38,215 nt of DNA from Catenulispora pinisilvae (GCF_015356865.1 NZ_JAAFZA010000091.1:1-38215); one strand, 5' to 3'. Numbered from the stretch's first letter, positions 1 through 8,301 are shown. The notes: a model not told the origin generated them from the sequence alone. A program made the numbers and translations.

Positions 1-45
1 GGCCGGCCGGCCGGCTGAGGGCGGTGCGCTCGCCGGGCCAGCCGC

Positions 46-1656
46 CTATGCCTGCCGCCGGGCCGTCAGCCGCACGTCACTGCCATTGACCCGCAGCTCT
101 TCCGGCACCGCGCGCCCGAGCTGAAACACCCACGCGTGCAGCGCCGCACCCACCAACGCCGAATCCAAATCCCCCGCGACCTCCACCACGCCACGCCCGC
201 GCAGTGTGACCACCGCCCCCTCCACCGCGACATACGCCCCCGGACACGCTTCGAGATCCGTCGTCCCGACCACTACCGTCGCCACAGCCGGTTGGCGCGG
301 GTCCGGCCCGTGAACATGCGCCAGCAGCCGCGCGCCGCCCGGCACACTCTCCGATACCGGGTAGCGCTCGACCGCGACCCCGCCGTCGTCCGCGCTCGCC
401 GTGAACCACCACGCGCTCGGCGTCGGATGCGCCGCACGCGGCAGCGGCACGGCGACCGGCGCCACGTCCTGCCGGATCCGCGGGATCCCCATCAGTTCGT
501 ATGCCACCTCTGCGATCCGCTCCAACGCCATCCCCTGATGCGCGAAGACCCGCTCCGCCAGCCCCGGTTCGCCCGCGCCGTCGGCGAGCTCGGCCACCTG
601 GTCGCGCAGCGCACCGTCCGCGTCGAAGGATCTCCCCGCACGCCCCAATCCCGCGATCGGCGCCTCCGGATCCACCTCCTCCCACCCGAAGCACGCGAAC
701 GCCGTCGGCACCCCCAGCGCCGCTCCATAGAGCGTCACCGAACCGTGGTCGCCGATCAGCGCGTCGGCGGCGAGCAGGCCCGCGCGCCACTCGTCGTCCG
801 AGTCCAACAACAGCAGCCCACGGTCCAGCGCGGGACGGAGCCAGCGGAACACCGTGTCGTCGCCGTGCACCGCGCGCACTCCCGGATGCAGCACCATCGC
901 CACCCGCCACGCGTCCCACGGCAACGTCGCGGTCAGCCGCGCGGCGAGGTCGGTGTGCCGGCTGAACAGGGACAGCGGCCCCCACGTCGAACTCAGCACC
1001 AGCAACCGCGCCGAGCTGCCGACACCCAGCGCCGCCCGGTACCGCGAACGCCGATGCCGGCTGGCGACCAGCCGATCCCAGCACGGGTCGCCGACCACCC
1101 GCGCCGCCGCTCCCGACGCGGGTGACAGCGACGCCAAGCGCGCCGCGTCCTGCGCGTTCGCGAGCCCGATCGCGGCCGGAGCGCACTGCGTGACGCGTTC
1201 GGACGCGATCCCCTTGCCGTGCCCCGCGCCGTGTGGCAGTAGCAGGATCGGTGCCTTGATCTGGTCCAGCGGGCTGTTCTCGCTCGCCGCCAGCACTAAC
1301 CGCCAGCGCCGGTCGTTGCCGGTGCCCAAGCCGCCGCCAGTCCCGGAACCACCACTGGCCGCCGAACTGAACGACAGCGGCCGGATCCCCCGCGCCTCCA
1401 ACAGCGCCCGAGTCCCGCCGCCGAGCGCCGATCCCGGATCCAGCGCCCAGTGGATCGCGATCCGCGGGTCACCGGCGAAGACGTCCGCGACGTCCAGCAG
1501 CCGCCGAGCCGACGGCACCGTGCGCACCACCGCCAGCACCTCCGCCTCGGTCGGCACGGTCGCCCACCGACGCAGCTCCGCACTCCGTAATCCGGAAGTC
1601 GGAAGTCGGAAGTCGGAAAAATTGTCAAGCATACCGCTATGTCCGCTCCCTGTCAT
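46..1656 (-). CDS. GT-B-fold, CDP-glycerol glycerophosphotransferase-like protein
   Basis: Predicted cytoplasmic protein of 536 residues with no signal peptide or membrane segment. The region after residue 135 looks like the nucleotide-sugar transferase (GT-B) fold. There is a His/Gly loop HGAGHGKG near residues 142-149, a GDPCWDR-type turn, an SSTWGP strand-loop, and near residues 300-325 the segment GDHGSVTLYGAALGVPTAF. That last segment resembles the donor-binding loop of CDP-glycerol glycerophosphotransferases and UDP-GlcNAc 2-epimerases. Substrate and partner are unknown. The N-terminal 130 residues and the C-terminal 130 residues match nothing I recognise. The start is uncertain: ATG at 1656 has a weak AAGG before it, and ATG at 1632 is an alternative. 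It follows the VOC gene by 18 bases on the same strand, so the two may be cotranscribed. A 7-bp tandem repeat sits in its first codons. Confidence 0.6.
   Translation of the reverse strand: MTGSGHSGMLDNFSDFRLPTSGLRSAELRRWATVPTEAEVLAVVRTVPSARRLLDVADVFAGDPRIAIHWALDPGSALGGGTRALLEARGIRPLSFSSAASGGSGTGGGLGTGNDRRWRLVLAASENSPLDQIKAPILLLPHGAGHGKGIASERVTQCAPAAIGLANAQDAARLASLSPASGAAARVVGDPCWDRLVASRHRRSRYRAALGVGSSARLLVLSSTWGPLSLFSRHTDLAARLTATLPWDAWRVAMVLHPGVRAVHGDDTVFRWLRPALDRGLLLLDSDDEWRAGLLAADALIGDHGSVTLYGAALGVPTAFACFGWEEVDPEAPIAGLGRAGRSFDADGALRDQVAELADGAGEPGLAERVFAHQGMALERIAEVAYELMGIPRIRQDVAPVAVPLPRAAHPTPSAWWFTASADDGGVAVERYPVSESVPGGARLLAHVHGPDPRQPAVATVVVGTTDLEACPGAYVAVEGAVVTLRGRGVVEVAGDLDSALVGAALHAWVFQLGRAVPEELRVNGSDVRLTARRQA
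1594..1618. repeat. 7-bp tandem repeat (GGAAGTC)x3 in the first codons of the transferase gene
   Basis: Three perfect copies of GGAAGTC at 1594-1614 are followed by a partial GGAA. The array lies about 40 bases inside the reading frame that starts at 1656. Since 7 is not a multiple of three, gain or loss of one unit would shift the frame of everything downstream. Confidence 0.9.
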
Positions 1657-1674
1657 CGACCTTGGACCCGGCCG

Positions 1675-2190
1675 TCAGGGCGCGAAGACGTCCGAGATCC
1701 CGACCCCGCCGCGCGTTTCGGCACCGTACCGCTCGATCTCGCGCCGCAGGTCCAGCGGCAGGACGAACGAGCCCTCCGGCAGTTGGGCGTCGGCGACCCG
1801 GTCGGCGGGGACCAGCCACGACATCTCGAACTCCAGGCCGTCGGGGTCGTGCGCGTACAGGGCCTTGGTGGTGCCGTGGTCGCTGGCGCCGACCAGCGCG
1901 CCGTGCGCCTTCAGCTTCTCCTCGAAGCGCGCCAGTTCCGCCAGCGTGTCCACCTCCCAGGCCAGGTGGTACAGCCCAACCCGGGAGCGGCCGGCCTCGG
2001 AGGAGCCGGCGGCGGAGCCGATCGCGAACAGGCCCAGGTCGTGGTCGTTGGTGGAGCCCGGGGCGCGCAGGAAGGCGGCGTTGGGGAGTTCGGTCAGCGT
2101 TTCGAAGCCGAGCAGGTCGCGGTAGAAGGCCAGGCTGCGTTCGAGTTCCCGGACGTACAGCACGGCGTGGTTGAGGCGGGTGACAGGCAT
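1675..2190 (-). CDS. VOC-fold (glyoxalase / extradiol dioxygenase-like) protein
   Basis: A 171-residue cytoplasmic vicinal-oxygen-chelate protein with two beta-alpha-beta-beta-beta modules. The expected metal ligands are visible: His8 in LNHAVLYV, His75 in GLYHLAWEV, and Glu122 in the terminal DPDGLEFEMSW motif. It resembles single-domain catechol-2,3-dioxygenase-type proteins, which bind Fe or Mn. The substrate cannot be read from the sequence. The C-terminal stretch from residue 130 (ADAQLPEGSFVLPLDLRRE) is longer than in the smallest family members. The start at 2190 follows a GGAAGAAAG purine stretch. It lies upstream of the transferase gene on the same strand and opposite the membrane-anchored gene that begins at 2307, so the 116 bases between them should hold divergent promoters. 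Confidence 0.85.
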   Translation of the reverse strand: MPVTRLNHAVLYVRELERSLAFYRDLLGFETLTELPNAAFLRAPGSTNDHDLGLFAIGSAAGSSEAGRSRVGLYHLAWEVDTLAELARFEEKLKAHGALVGASDHGTTKALYAHDPDGLEFEMSWLVPADRVADAQLPEGSFVLPLDLRREIERYGAETRGGVGISDVFAP

Positions 2191-2306
2191 CGTTCGGCTG
2201 CTTTCTTCCGACAGGGGCGACCTCCATCGTCGCCGGACGCTCTACACTGCCGCAAGCGCGGATCAGGCGTACGGCCGCAAGGACTGGGACCACCTGGGGG
2301 AGTGCG

Positions 2307-3152
2307 TTGAGCGAGGCCGGATTGCCCGGGGTGGGGCTGAAGCTCGGAGCCGAGGTGCTGCGCGGCTCCGACGGCGTGTGGTACTCGGCCACCGGGGCCG
2401 ACGGACGTCCGCTCGGCGTGCTGCGGTTCGAGCCCGCGCGGGTCGAGGCGGCCGGCGGCGTGGCGCGGCTGGTCGAACGGACGGTGGCGGCACGTGGCGG
2501 GCTGCTGCCCGGGACGCTGCCGGTGCTGGACCTGGTCCAGGACGCGGGCCGGATCTGGCTGATCACGCCGGTGGTGCCGCAGGCCGAGGCGGCGAAGCGG
2601 ACCGTCGCCTTGCTGCTCGGGTCCGAGCCGGTGTCCGGGCCCGGCGACAGGCCGGTCAAGGGGCACGGGGTTCAGGAGCCGGTGAAGAAGGACCTGAAGG
2701 ACGGGCTGCCCAGCCGGCTCTTCCGGACGTCGGTCGGCCTCGTGCTGGTCGGCGCGGTGGCCGGAGCGGCGGTGTTCGCCGGTATCAAGTTGCGGGACAA
2801 GAAGACCCCGACCCCGGTGCAGATCTCCAGCATCTCAGTGCACAACGACGCTCCCGTGCAGCCCTCAGGGATCTGCGACACCTCGGTCGACATGGTCGCG
2901 GAGTTCACGACGAACGGCGGGACCGGAGTCGTGCACTACGAGTGGGACATCCCGGCGAAGAACCACACCACCCAGGCCGTCGCGGGTGCGGAGACGGTGA
3001 GCGGTAAGTCGCCGAAGGTGCATCTGGCGTGGCAGTTGAAGCTCTCCGGCAGTGGCACCGTCACGGCCACCTTCCGCATCACCAACCCCGGCGTGCTCGC
3101 CTCCGGTGCCGAGACGGCGAGCGCCGGGGACCTGAAATATCAGTGTCCGTAG
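2307..3152 (+). CDS. Membrane-anchored protein with degenerate kinase-N-lobe-like head
   Basis: A 281-residue protein of unknown function. The TTG start at 2307 is chosen because GGGGGAG (2296-2302) lies at ribosome-binding distance and the nearby GTG at 2302 is out of frame. Residues 9-92 form a small domain (GLKLGAEVLRGSDGVWYSAT ... GRIWLITPVVP) that reads like the N-lobe of an actinobacterial Ser/Thr kinase. It lacks the catalytic loop and all of the C-lobe, so it cannot be an active kinase. Residues 141-161 are one transmembrane helix. Residues 165-281 would be outside the cell and hold two cysteines (ICDTSVD and the C-terminal YQCP) that could form a disulfide. The gene is monocistronic, and its stop codon is inside a 13-bp tandem duplication. 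Confidence 0.7.
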   Translation: MSEAGLPGVGLKLGAEVLRGSDGVWYSATGADGRPLGVLRFEPARVEAAGGVARLVERTVAARGGLLPGTLPVLDLVQDAGRIWLITPVVPQAEAAKRTVALLLGSEPVSGPGDRPVKGHGVQEPVKKDLKDGLPSRLFRTSVGLVLVGAVAGAAVFAGIKLRDKKTPTPVQISSISVHNDAPVQPSGICDTSVDMVAEFTTNGGTGVVHYEWDIPAKNHTTQAVAGAETVSGKSPKVHLAWQLKLSGSGTVTATFRITNPGVLASGAETASAGDLKYQCP

Positions 3153-3165
3153 TCAGTGTCCGTAG
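3140..3165. repeat. Perfect 13-bp tandem duplication carrying the stop codon
   Basis: TCAGTGTCCGTAG occurs twice back to back (3140-3152 and 3153-3165). The TAG at 3150-3152 is the stop of the membrane-anchored gene. The second TAG at 3163-3165 is in another frame. This belongs to the set of stop-centred repeats described in the findings. Confidence 0.95.
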
Positions 3166-3177
3166 CCCGTACTCGTA

Positions 3178-4449
3178 TCAGGCTTCGAGCAGTGCCTGTC
3201 CCAGATAGCCGTTGGCAGCCGCGGCCGGGACCATCGCGAACAACGCGCTGGTCTCGTGTGTGGTGAAGCGGTTCAAGGCGTCCATGCTGCGCGTCAGATG
3301 CTGTTGCACCGGGATGAAGCCGTGGTTCGGATCGGCCTGCCACGCCAGGAACAGCAGCCCGGCGTCCGGCCGGCCGTCGGGCTTGAGCCCGTCGTCGTAG
3401 CTGAGACCGCGGCGCAGAATGGTGGCGCCGCCGTTCGACGCCGCGGCGGCGAGGCGGATGTGGGCGTCGCCGCGGATGGCCAGGGAGCCGTCCGGGTTCT
3501 GCCCGGAGAGGTCGACCGGGGTGTGCTCGGTGCCGCCGGACAGCGGGGCGCCGGTGTCCTTGTGGCGTCCGATGACGCGTTCCTGCTCGGCGGTGGTCTG
3601 CGTGTCCCAGGAGTCCAGCAGCATCCTGATACGCCGGAAGACCAGGTACGAGCCGCCGCGCATCCACGCGGTCGGCGCGTCGGCGGCGACGTGGATCCTG
3701 CCCTGGAAGCCGGGCTGCGCGGGGGTGGGGTTGTTGGTCCCGTCGAGCTGGCCCATGAGATTGCGGCTGGTGGAGGTGGCGTCGGGCGAGGAACCGGGCG
3801 CGCGGCTGAAGCCGGACATGACCCAGCGCGGCGTGGCCGTCCCGGCGGCGGCGCGGGTCAGGGTGCGCAGCGCGTGGAAGACGACCAGCGCGTCGTCGGC
3901 GGCGATCACCACGCCGAGGTCGCCGTCGCTGCGCGCGGCGTCGAGCTGTTCGGTGCCGAACGCGGGCAGCGGCGCCAATTCCGGCGGGCGCGCATCGGGA
4001 TTGACGCCTGCCTTGCCGAACAGGGAAGGACCGAAGCCGACGGTGATGGTGAGCGAGCAGGGGCCGCTGCCCAGCGCGGTGGTGTCGGTGGCTTCAGCGC
4101 CGCCGGACGGGAGGCGGCCCGCGGTGAGGTCGGCGATGGCGGCGGTCCACGCCTTCATCAGAGCTTTGAGTTGACCGGCGCCGGCGTCGGCGACGAGGTC
4201 GAACGCGACGACGGTGCCGTGACCCTGCTGACGCGCGGGGACGGAGATGCCGGCCTGGTGCGGAAATGGGGTCGCGACAGCCGTGGTGCCGAGGCCGGTG
4301 ACCAGATCGGCGGCCGGAGTCGAGGCGTGGTCGTCGAAGAGAAGGGCGGAGGCCGCGGCTCCGACCGCGACGCCGCCGAGGCCGGTGGCGCCGGTGGCCA
4401 GGAAGGAGCGGCGGCTGGGGAATGGGCGTTTCACAGAACTCTCACCCAC
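3178..4449 (-). CDS. Tat-exported DyP-type heme peroxidase
   Basis: A 423-residue dye-decolorizing peroxidase. Residues 12-38 are a twin-arginine signal (SRRSFLATG followed by a hydrophobic stretch), so it should be exported folded with its heme. The family signature GxxDG appears as GQLDGT with the catalytic Asp236, and the proximal heme ligand is His330 in RGDAHIRLA. Length is normal for A-type, EfeB/DtpA-like DyPs. The start ATG at 4449 overlaps the end of the upstream CopC-CopD gene by 19 bases, which implies coupled expression. In Streptomyces, a Tat-secreted DyP (DtpA) is encoded with Sco and a PCu(A)C chaperone and takes part in copper-dependent maturation of GlxA. The neighbours here are the same families, so a DtpA-like role is likely. 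No EfeO or EfeU iron-uptake partner is present, which argues against EfeB. Confidence 0.93.
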   Translation of the reverse strand: MGESSVKRPFPSRRSFLATGATGLGGVAVGAAASALLFDDHASTPAADLVTGLGTTAVATPFPHQAGISVPARQQGHGTVVAFDLVADAGAGQLKALMKAWTAAIADLTAGRLPSGGAEATDTTALGSGPCSLTITVGFGPSLFGKAGVNPDARPPELAPLPAFGTEQLDAARSDGDLGVVIAADDALVVFHALRTLTRAAAGTATPRWVMSGFSRAPGSSPDATSTSRNLMGQLDGTNNPTPAQPGFQGRIHVAADAPTAWMRGGSYLVFRRIRMLLDSWDTQTTAEQERVIGRHKDTGAPLSGGTEHTPVDLSGQNPDGSLAIRGDAHIRLAAAASNGGATILRRGLSYDDGLKPDGRPDAGLLFLAWQADPNHGFIPVQQHLTRSMDALNRFTTHETSALFAMVPAAAANGYLGQALLEA

Positions 4450-6212
4450 TTGCGCACATTGATGTTGAGGACGACCGTGGTCTGGTCGATGTCGGTAGTG
4501 CGGACCGTGATCAGCACCTGCCAGGTCCCGGCCATCGGCAGCACCGCGCCGGGCGCCGTGTAGTGGCCCGGTCCGGCGGATTGCAGCTTCAGCGGGATCG
4601 GGCCGAGCTGCTGTGTCGGCAACGCCAGCGCGGCATCTACCTCGGGCACCGATTCCGGCGTGCCGTTCTTGTCCAGGACGTCGACGGTGAGCTGGTCCTG
4701 GCCGACGCGCGCCGGTTGCAGCGCGACGTTCACCGTGCCGGTCCCGTTGGCGGATCCGGTGTCGAACGGCACCGATGCCCGCGCAGGTCCCGCGTTCGGC
4801 GCGCCCGCGCCCTCCGAAGCCGGCTGCGACTCCACCAATAGCGCGGTGACCGCCAGCACCACGATCGCCAGTCCGAACTCGGCGGCGACCGAGCGTCGCA
4901 GCCGTGCCAGGTCCGGGGAGGTCGCGGCCAGGATCCGCCGCGCGAGGTAGCCCAGCGCCAACAGGACCAGGAAGGCGCCGGACTTGATGATCAGCATCCG
5001 GCCGTAGTCGGTGTCGAACAGCGCGTCCCAGTGCCGCACCTCGCGCCAGCCCTGGTAGACGCCGGTCGCGGCGAGGACGCAGACCGCTGCGAAGGCGGTG
5101 GTCGAGAAGCGGCGGACGAGGGTCAGGCGCGCGGCGTCGGTGATACCGGAGGCCTGCGCTTGGGCAGGTTGTTCTTCCTCATCCGGTGCCGGTTCCTGTG
5201 CCGGTTCCTGTGCCGGTTCCTGCACCGGCTCCTGCCCCCGCGGACCGAGCACCGAGGCGGCGAGCGCGGCCAGCCCGCCGACCCAGGTCGCCATCGCCAG
5301 CAGGTGCAGCATGTCCGCCGGGAGTGCCAGCGCGACCTGTGATCCGGTGCCGGAGTGGTCGGCGACGGACCAGGTCGCCGCCAGGCCGACGGCGATCGCC
5401 GCCCCGATGCCGCCCGCCACTCGCCGGGTCCGGACCGAGACGTCGGCCAGCCGGGTCGCGATCCACGACACCATGACGCCCGCCGCGCCGAGCAGCATCA
5501 GCCGCCAGGCCAGGGCCTTGCCGAGCCGGGTTTGCAATGTGGCGCGCAGCACGTCGGTGTCGAAGGCGCGGCCGATGCCGTAGCCGCCGCCGTAAGGGCC
5601 CTGCAACAACAGAGCCGCGATCGTCCCCAGCAACAGCGCGAACCAGCCGGCCCCGATCAGCGTGCGCAGCCGCCGGTCGTGCGCCAGCTTCGGCGCGAAC
5701 GCGATGAGCAGCAGCGCGCCGCCGGCCAGGGCCGCGAAGCCGAGATAGGCGAGCCAACGGGCGACGCCGTAGACGACGCCGACGGTGCGGGAACCGGTCG
5801 GAGCGGCCTCGGCACCGCCGGAGTTCGGCGTGGAGGTGGTGCCGATCGAGAAGGTCCACGCGCCGCGCACCGGATGGGAATCCGCTGATATGACGCGCCA
5901 GGACGCGACGTAGGTGCCGTTCTTCAGGCCCGGCTTCAGCGCGACGCTCGCGGTCTGCGGCTTGCCGCCGAGGTGGTCGGCCGAACCGACCTCGACCTGT
6001 GAACCGTCGGGGGCGAAGACGCGCAGCGCACCGAGTTGGAGCGACACGGCTTCGTCGTAGGTGACGGTCACGCGGGTCGGGGCGGTCGGCAGGAGGGTGC
6101 CGTCGGCCGGGTCGGTGGAGACCACGGTGGCGTGCGCGGAGGCGGCGGGCGCGGCAGCCAGGCCCCATAGGCAGAGGACCGCTGTCAGGACCGCGATGAG
6201 GTGACGCCGCAT
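4431..6212 (-). CDS. CopC-CopD fusion copper protein with C-terminal YtkA/FixH-like domain
   Basis: A three-part copper protein of 593 residues. A Sec signal (1-26, ending ASA) precedes His27, the expected N-terminal Cu(II) ligand of a CopC domain (27-127). Asp112 and His114 in ISADSHPVRG complete a CopC-type site. A CopD-like multi-helix membrane domain follows from about residue 150 to 480. The final 100 residues form a beta-rich extracytoplasmic domain (VNVALQPARVGQDQLTVDV ... GTWQVLITVR) like YtkA/FixH. A cytoplasmic or periplasmic loop near the middle carries the low-complexity repeat EPAQEPAQEPAP. I chose ATG at 6212 because it begins the signal peptide; the frame stays open further upstream but without plausible protein. 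The role is likely copper binding and transfer across or at the membrane. It overlaps the DyP gene by 19 bases. Confidence 0.92.
   Translation of the reverse strand: MRRHLIAVLTAVLCLWGLAAAPAASAHATVVSTDPADGTLLPTAPTRVTVTYDEAVSLQLGALRVFAPDGSQVEVGSADHLGGKPQTASVALKPGLKNGTYVASWRVISADSHPVRGAWTFSIGTTSTPNSGGAEAAPTGSRTVGVVYGVARWLAYLGFAALAGGALLLIAFAPKLAHDRRLRTLIGAGWFALLLGTIAALLLQGPYGGGYGIGRAFDTDVLRATLQTRLGKALAWRLMLLGAAGVMVSWIATRLADVSVRTRRVAGGIGAAIAVGLAATWSVADHSGTGSQVALALPADMLHLLAMATWVGGLAALAASVLGPRGQEPVQEPAQEPAQEPAPDEEEQPAQAQASGITDAARLTLVRRFSTTAFAAVCVLAATGVYQGWREVRHWDALFDTDYGRMLIIKSGAFLVLLALGYLARRILAATSPDLARLRRSVAAEFGLAIVVLAVTALLVESQPASEGAGAPNAGPARASVPFDTGSANGTGTVNVALQPARVGQDQLTVDVLDKNGTPESVPEVDAALALPTQQLGPIPLKLQSAGPGHYTAPGAVLPMAGTWQVLITVRTTDIDQTTVVLNINVRKWVRVL
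5187..5234. repeat. In-frame 12-bp minisatellite in the CopCD gene
   Basis: TGCCGGTTCCTG occurs three times perfectly (5187-5222) plus a diverged fourth copy, CACCGGCTCCTG (5223-5234). On the coding strand it encodes a QEPA repeat in a loop between CopD helices. Copy changes would alter loop length without shifting the frame. Confidence 0.9.
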
Positions 6213-6307
6213 GTTGCGTATACCGCCGCCCCTTCGCACCGCGCGGCTCGTCTGTGCCGCGCGGCCGCTGCCCCGCCCCGCGCCGCCGGTCGCCGATAAG
6301 CCGCCCC

Positions 6308-6787
6308 TCATTGACCTGAGGATTGGCCCGGGGCCGGATCGGCGATCCCGATCACCGGCACCGTCACCGTGATCGGCGCCGACGCGGCGAAGGTGAACGT
6401 CAGCCGGACCTTCGTCCCCGGCGTGAGCGGCCCCGGATCGTCGATCATCAGGTGGCTGCCGCCGGGGGAGAAGTCCAGGGTGCCGTGCGCCGGGACCGAG
6501 GCCGAGGCGAGCGCGACCATCTTCGGCCCGACCGTCTCGTGCAGCGAGGCCTGGCCGGTCGAGGACGCGACCTTGGTGAGGGTGTCGGCGGTGCCGCCGT
6601 CGTTGGCGATGGTGAAGTAGGCCGCCGCCTCGTCGGGGTTGGCCGGCTCGCGGACGTAGGCGTCGTTGATCTTCAGCTGCGCGGCGCCGGCGCTGGCGCT
6701 GCCGCCGGACCACACCAGCAGGGCCGCGCCGGCGGCCAGGACCGCCACCGGGGCGGCCAGCGCGCCGACCTTGAGCGGGAGGTTCAC
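6308..6787 (-). CDS. PCu(A)C-type extracytoplasmic copper chaperone
   Basis: A 159-residue copper chaperone anchored or exported by an N-terminal hydrophobic segment (residues 7-27). The Cu(I) ligands of the PCu(A)C (DUF461) family are visible: His83, Met90, His112 and Met114. The Met90-to-His112 spacing is 21 residues, as in the family, but His83 to Met90 is only 6 residues apart instead of the classical 10. The protein would carry Cu(I) to cytochrome oxidase or to secreted cuproenzymes together with Sco1. The GTG start at 6787 overlaps the Sco1 stop (GTGA), so the pair is translationally coupled and the many upstream in-frame codons are not used. In Streptomyces lividans the equivalent protein is called ECuC and works with Sco and DtpA; that link is known from the family, not shown here. 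Confidence 0.92.
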   Translation of the reverse strand: MNLPLKVGALAAPVAVLAAGAALLVWSGGSASAGAAQLKINDAYVREPANPDEAAAYFTIANDGGTADTLTKVASSTGQASLHETVGPKMVALASASVPAHGTLDFSPGGSHLMIDDPGPLTPGTKVRLTFTFAASAPITVTVPVIGIADPAPGQSSGQ

Positions 6788-7437
6788 GTCAGCAGCGCGA
6801 TGTCGTGGGCGATGTCGCTCGGGGAGGTGTCGGACAGCCACACCACGTGCGCCAAGCCGTCCGCGCCGAACGCGTTGACCTGGGTGCCGTGGTCCACCTC
6901 GATCGAGCCGTCGGGGTTCTTCACCGGCGGCTGCACCGGGGTGGCGGCGAGCTTGGCGGTGTTGTCGACCTGGGCGACGGTGCCGGTCAGGCCGATGAAG
7001 GAGGGGTTGAACTTGCCCAGCCAGGCCTTCATCACCGAGGGGGTGTCCCGGTCCGGGTCGGTGGTGACGAACAGGACCTGGACCTCGGCGCGCTTGGCGG
7101 CCGGGGTCAGGCGCAGGGCCGCGGCCAGGTCGGCCATGGTGGTCGGGCACTCGTCGGGGCAGTGCGTGTAGCCGAAGTAGATCAGCGTCAGCTTGCCGGC
7201 GGCGTTCGCCTTGATGTCGTAGGGCTTGCCGTTGAAGTCGGTGAGCGTCACCGGCGGGATCGGGGTGGGGATCCCCAGCTCGGTGCCCTTGTACTTGGAC
7301 TGCTGCGTGGAGACCTGGCCGGAGGCCTGCGCGACCTCCTGGGAGGGGCTGGCGCAGGCGGTGGCGAGCACGGCCAGCGTCCCGATGGCGGCGGCCATCG
7401 GGACGAGGCGTGCGATCCGGGTGGACCGCGGGTTCAT
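6784..7437 (-). CDS. Sco1/SenC-family copper metallochaperone lipoprotein
   Basis: A thioredoxin-fold Sco protein of 217 residues. A lipoprotein signal ends at the lipobox LATAC (Cys28), which places the protein on the outer face of the membrane. The Cu site is complete: Cys93 and Cys97 in THCPDECPTT, plus His183 in VDHGTQVNAFG. Sco proteins metallate or reduce the CuA site of cytochrome c oxidase subunit II and, in streptomycetes, pass copper to the developmental oxidase GlxA. The stop overlaps the start of the PCu(A)C gene. The YcnI gene ends 27 bases upstream, so this sits mid-operon. Normal length; nothing appears broken. Confidence 0.95.
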   Translation of the reverse strand: MNPRSTRIARLVPMAAAIGTLAVLATACASPSQEVAQASGQVSTQQSKYKGTELGIPTPIPPVTLTDFNGKPYDIKANAAGKLTLIYFGYTHCPDECPTTMADLAAALRLTPAAKRAEVQVLFVTTDPDRDTPSVMKAWLGKFNPSFIGLTGTVAQVDNTAKLAATPVQPPVKNPDGSIEVDHGTQVNAFGADGLAHVVWLSDTSPSDIAHDIALLT

Positions 7438-7464
7438 GATTCTTCTTCTCTCCGGGTCGTCGGG

Positions 7465-8301
7465 TTATCGGTCTTGGGGTGAGGGGGACGCGGGGGACGC
7501 GGCGGTGTTCTTGCGCCGCAGGGCCACGATCGCGGTACCGAAGCCCAGGGCACCGACGATGAGACCGACGATGCCGAGGCTGCGGGCCGCGGTGTCGCTG
7601 CCGGCGGGCTTGGCGCTGTTGTCCGCGGCGAGGCTCACCGAGGGGGAGGTGGTCGGGGCGGCGGCGCCGGTGTTGCCACCCGTGCCGCCGGTCCCGCCGG
7701 TGCTGGCACCTGTACTGCCTGTACTGCCGGTGCTGCCGCCGGTGTTGGCGGCGGCCGCGGCCGGGGTCAGGTGCAGCACCGGCGCCGGGTGGTCCGGCTC
7801 GGGCTGGCCGGGCTGCTGGAGGTCGATCCAGCGCACCACGGTGCCGTCCGAGTAGGTCTGCAACGCCTTGAACACGATCTTGTCGGTGTCGGCCGGCAGC
7901 GGGCCGAGTGAGACGTCGAACTCCTGGAACTGGCCCGGGTCGATCTTGCCGCCGGTCCAGACGATCTTGCTGACCGCCTGGCTGAGCTCGCCGTCGTGGG
8001 TCTTGATCGGAGTGGCCAGCCGGCTGCTGGTGGTGGTCGCGGTCCAGCCCGGGACCGGCCGGATCGAGACCGAGGCGATCGGGTGGTCGACCGGGATGTC
8101 GACCTCGATGCTGGTGGTCGAGGCGTTCGCCTCCTCGTTCGGGACGCGGAAGGAGACCTTGGTGTAGCCGCCCTGCGGCTCGGTGTTGGGGTTCACGGTG
8201 ACGTGCGCCTGCGCGGCCGAGGCGGCGGCGATCAGCGAGACGGCCGCGGTGCCGAGCAGGACGGTGGTCCGGCGGGTGCCGGAGGTGAGCTTTGTGGACA
8301 T
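7465..8301 (-). CDS. ycnI: YcnI-family (DUF1775) copper-binding membrane-anchored protein
   Basis: A 278-residue DUF1775 protein. The Sec signal ends AQA and leaves His33 as the first mature residue (HVTVNPN). In this family that N-terminal histidine binds Cu(II). Conserved tryptophans (Trp86 in PVPGWTA, Trp115 in KIVWTGG) are candidates for the remaining site. After the domain comes a Gly/Ser/Thr-rich linker (about 195-235), one transmembrane helix near 245-265, and a basic tail, so the domain is tethered outside the cell. I chose ATG at 8301 because it starts directly before the signal; an upstream extension to 8370 is open but unlikely. It precedes sco1 by 27 bases, and copper delivery is the shared theme. 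Confidence 0.92.
   Translation of the reverse strand: MSTKLTSGTRRTTVLLGTAAVSLIAAASAAQAHVTVNPNTEPQGGYTKVSFRVPNEEANASTTSIEVDIPVDHPIASVSIRPVPGWTATTTSSRLATPIKTHDGELSQAVSKIVWTGGKIDPGQFQEFDVSLGPLPADTDKIVFKALQTYSDGTVVRWIDLQQPGQPEPDHPAPVLHLTPAAAAANTGGSTGSTGSTGASTGGTGGTGGNTGAAAPTTSPSVSLAADNSAKPAGSDTAARSLGIVGLIVGALGFGTAIVALRRKNTAASPASPSPQDR

Noticed and set aside
1-15. GGCC-run at the left edge as a repeat element
   Set aside because: Too short and too close to the window edge to separate from base-composition bias.
3178-4449. EfeB of an EfeUOB iron-uptake operon
   Set aside because: No EfeU permease or EfeO protein is present; the neighbours are copper-assembly proteins.
6213-6713. Longer CopC-CopD protein starting at 6713
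   Set aside because: The extra N-terminus is Arg-rich, runs antisense-like across the PCu(A)C gene in another frame, and would bury a perfect signal peptide that begins at 6212.
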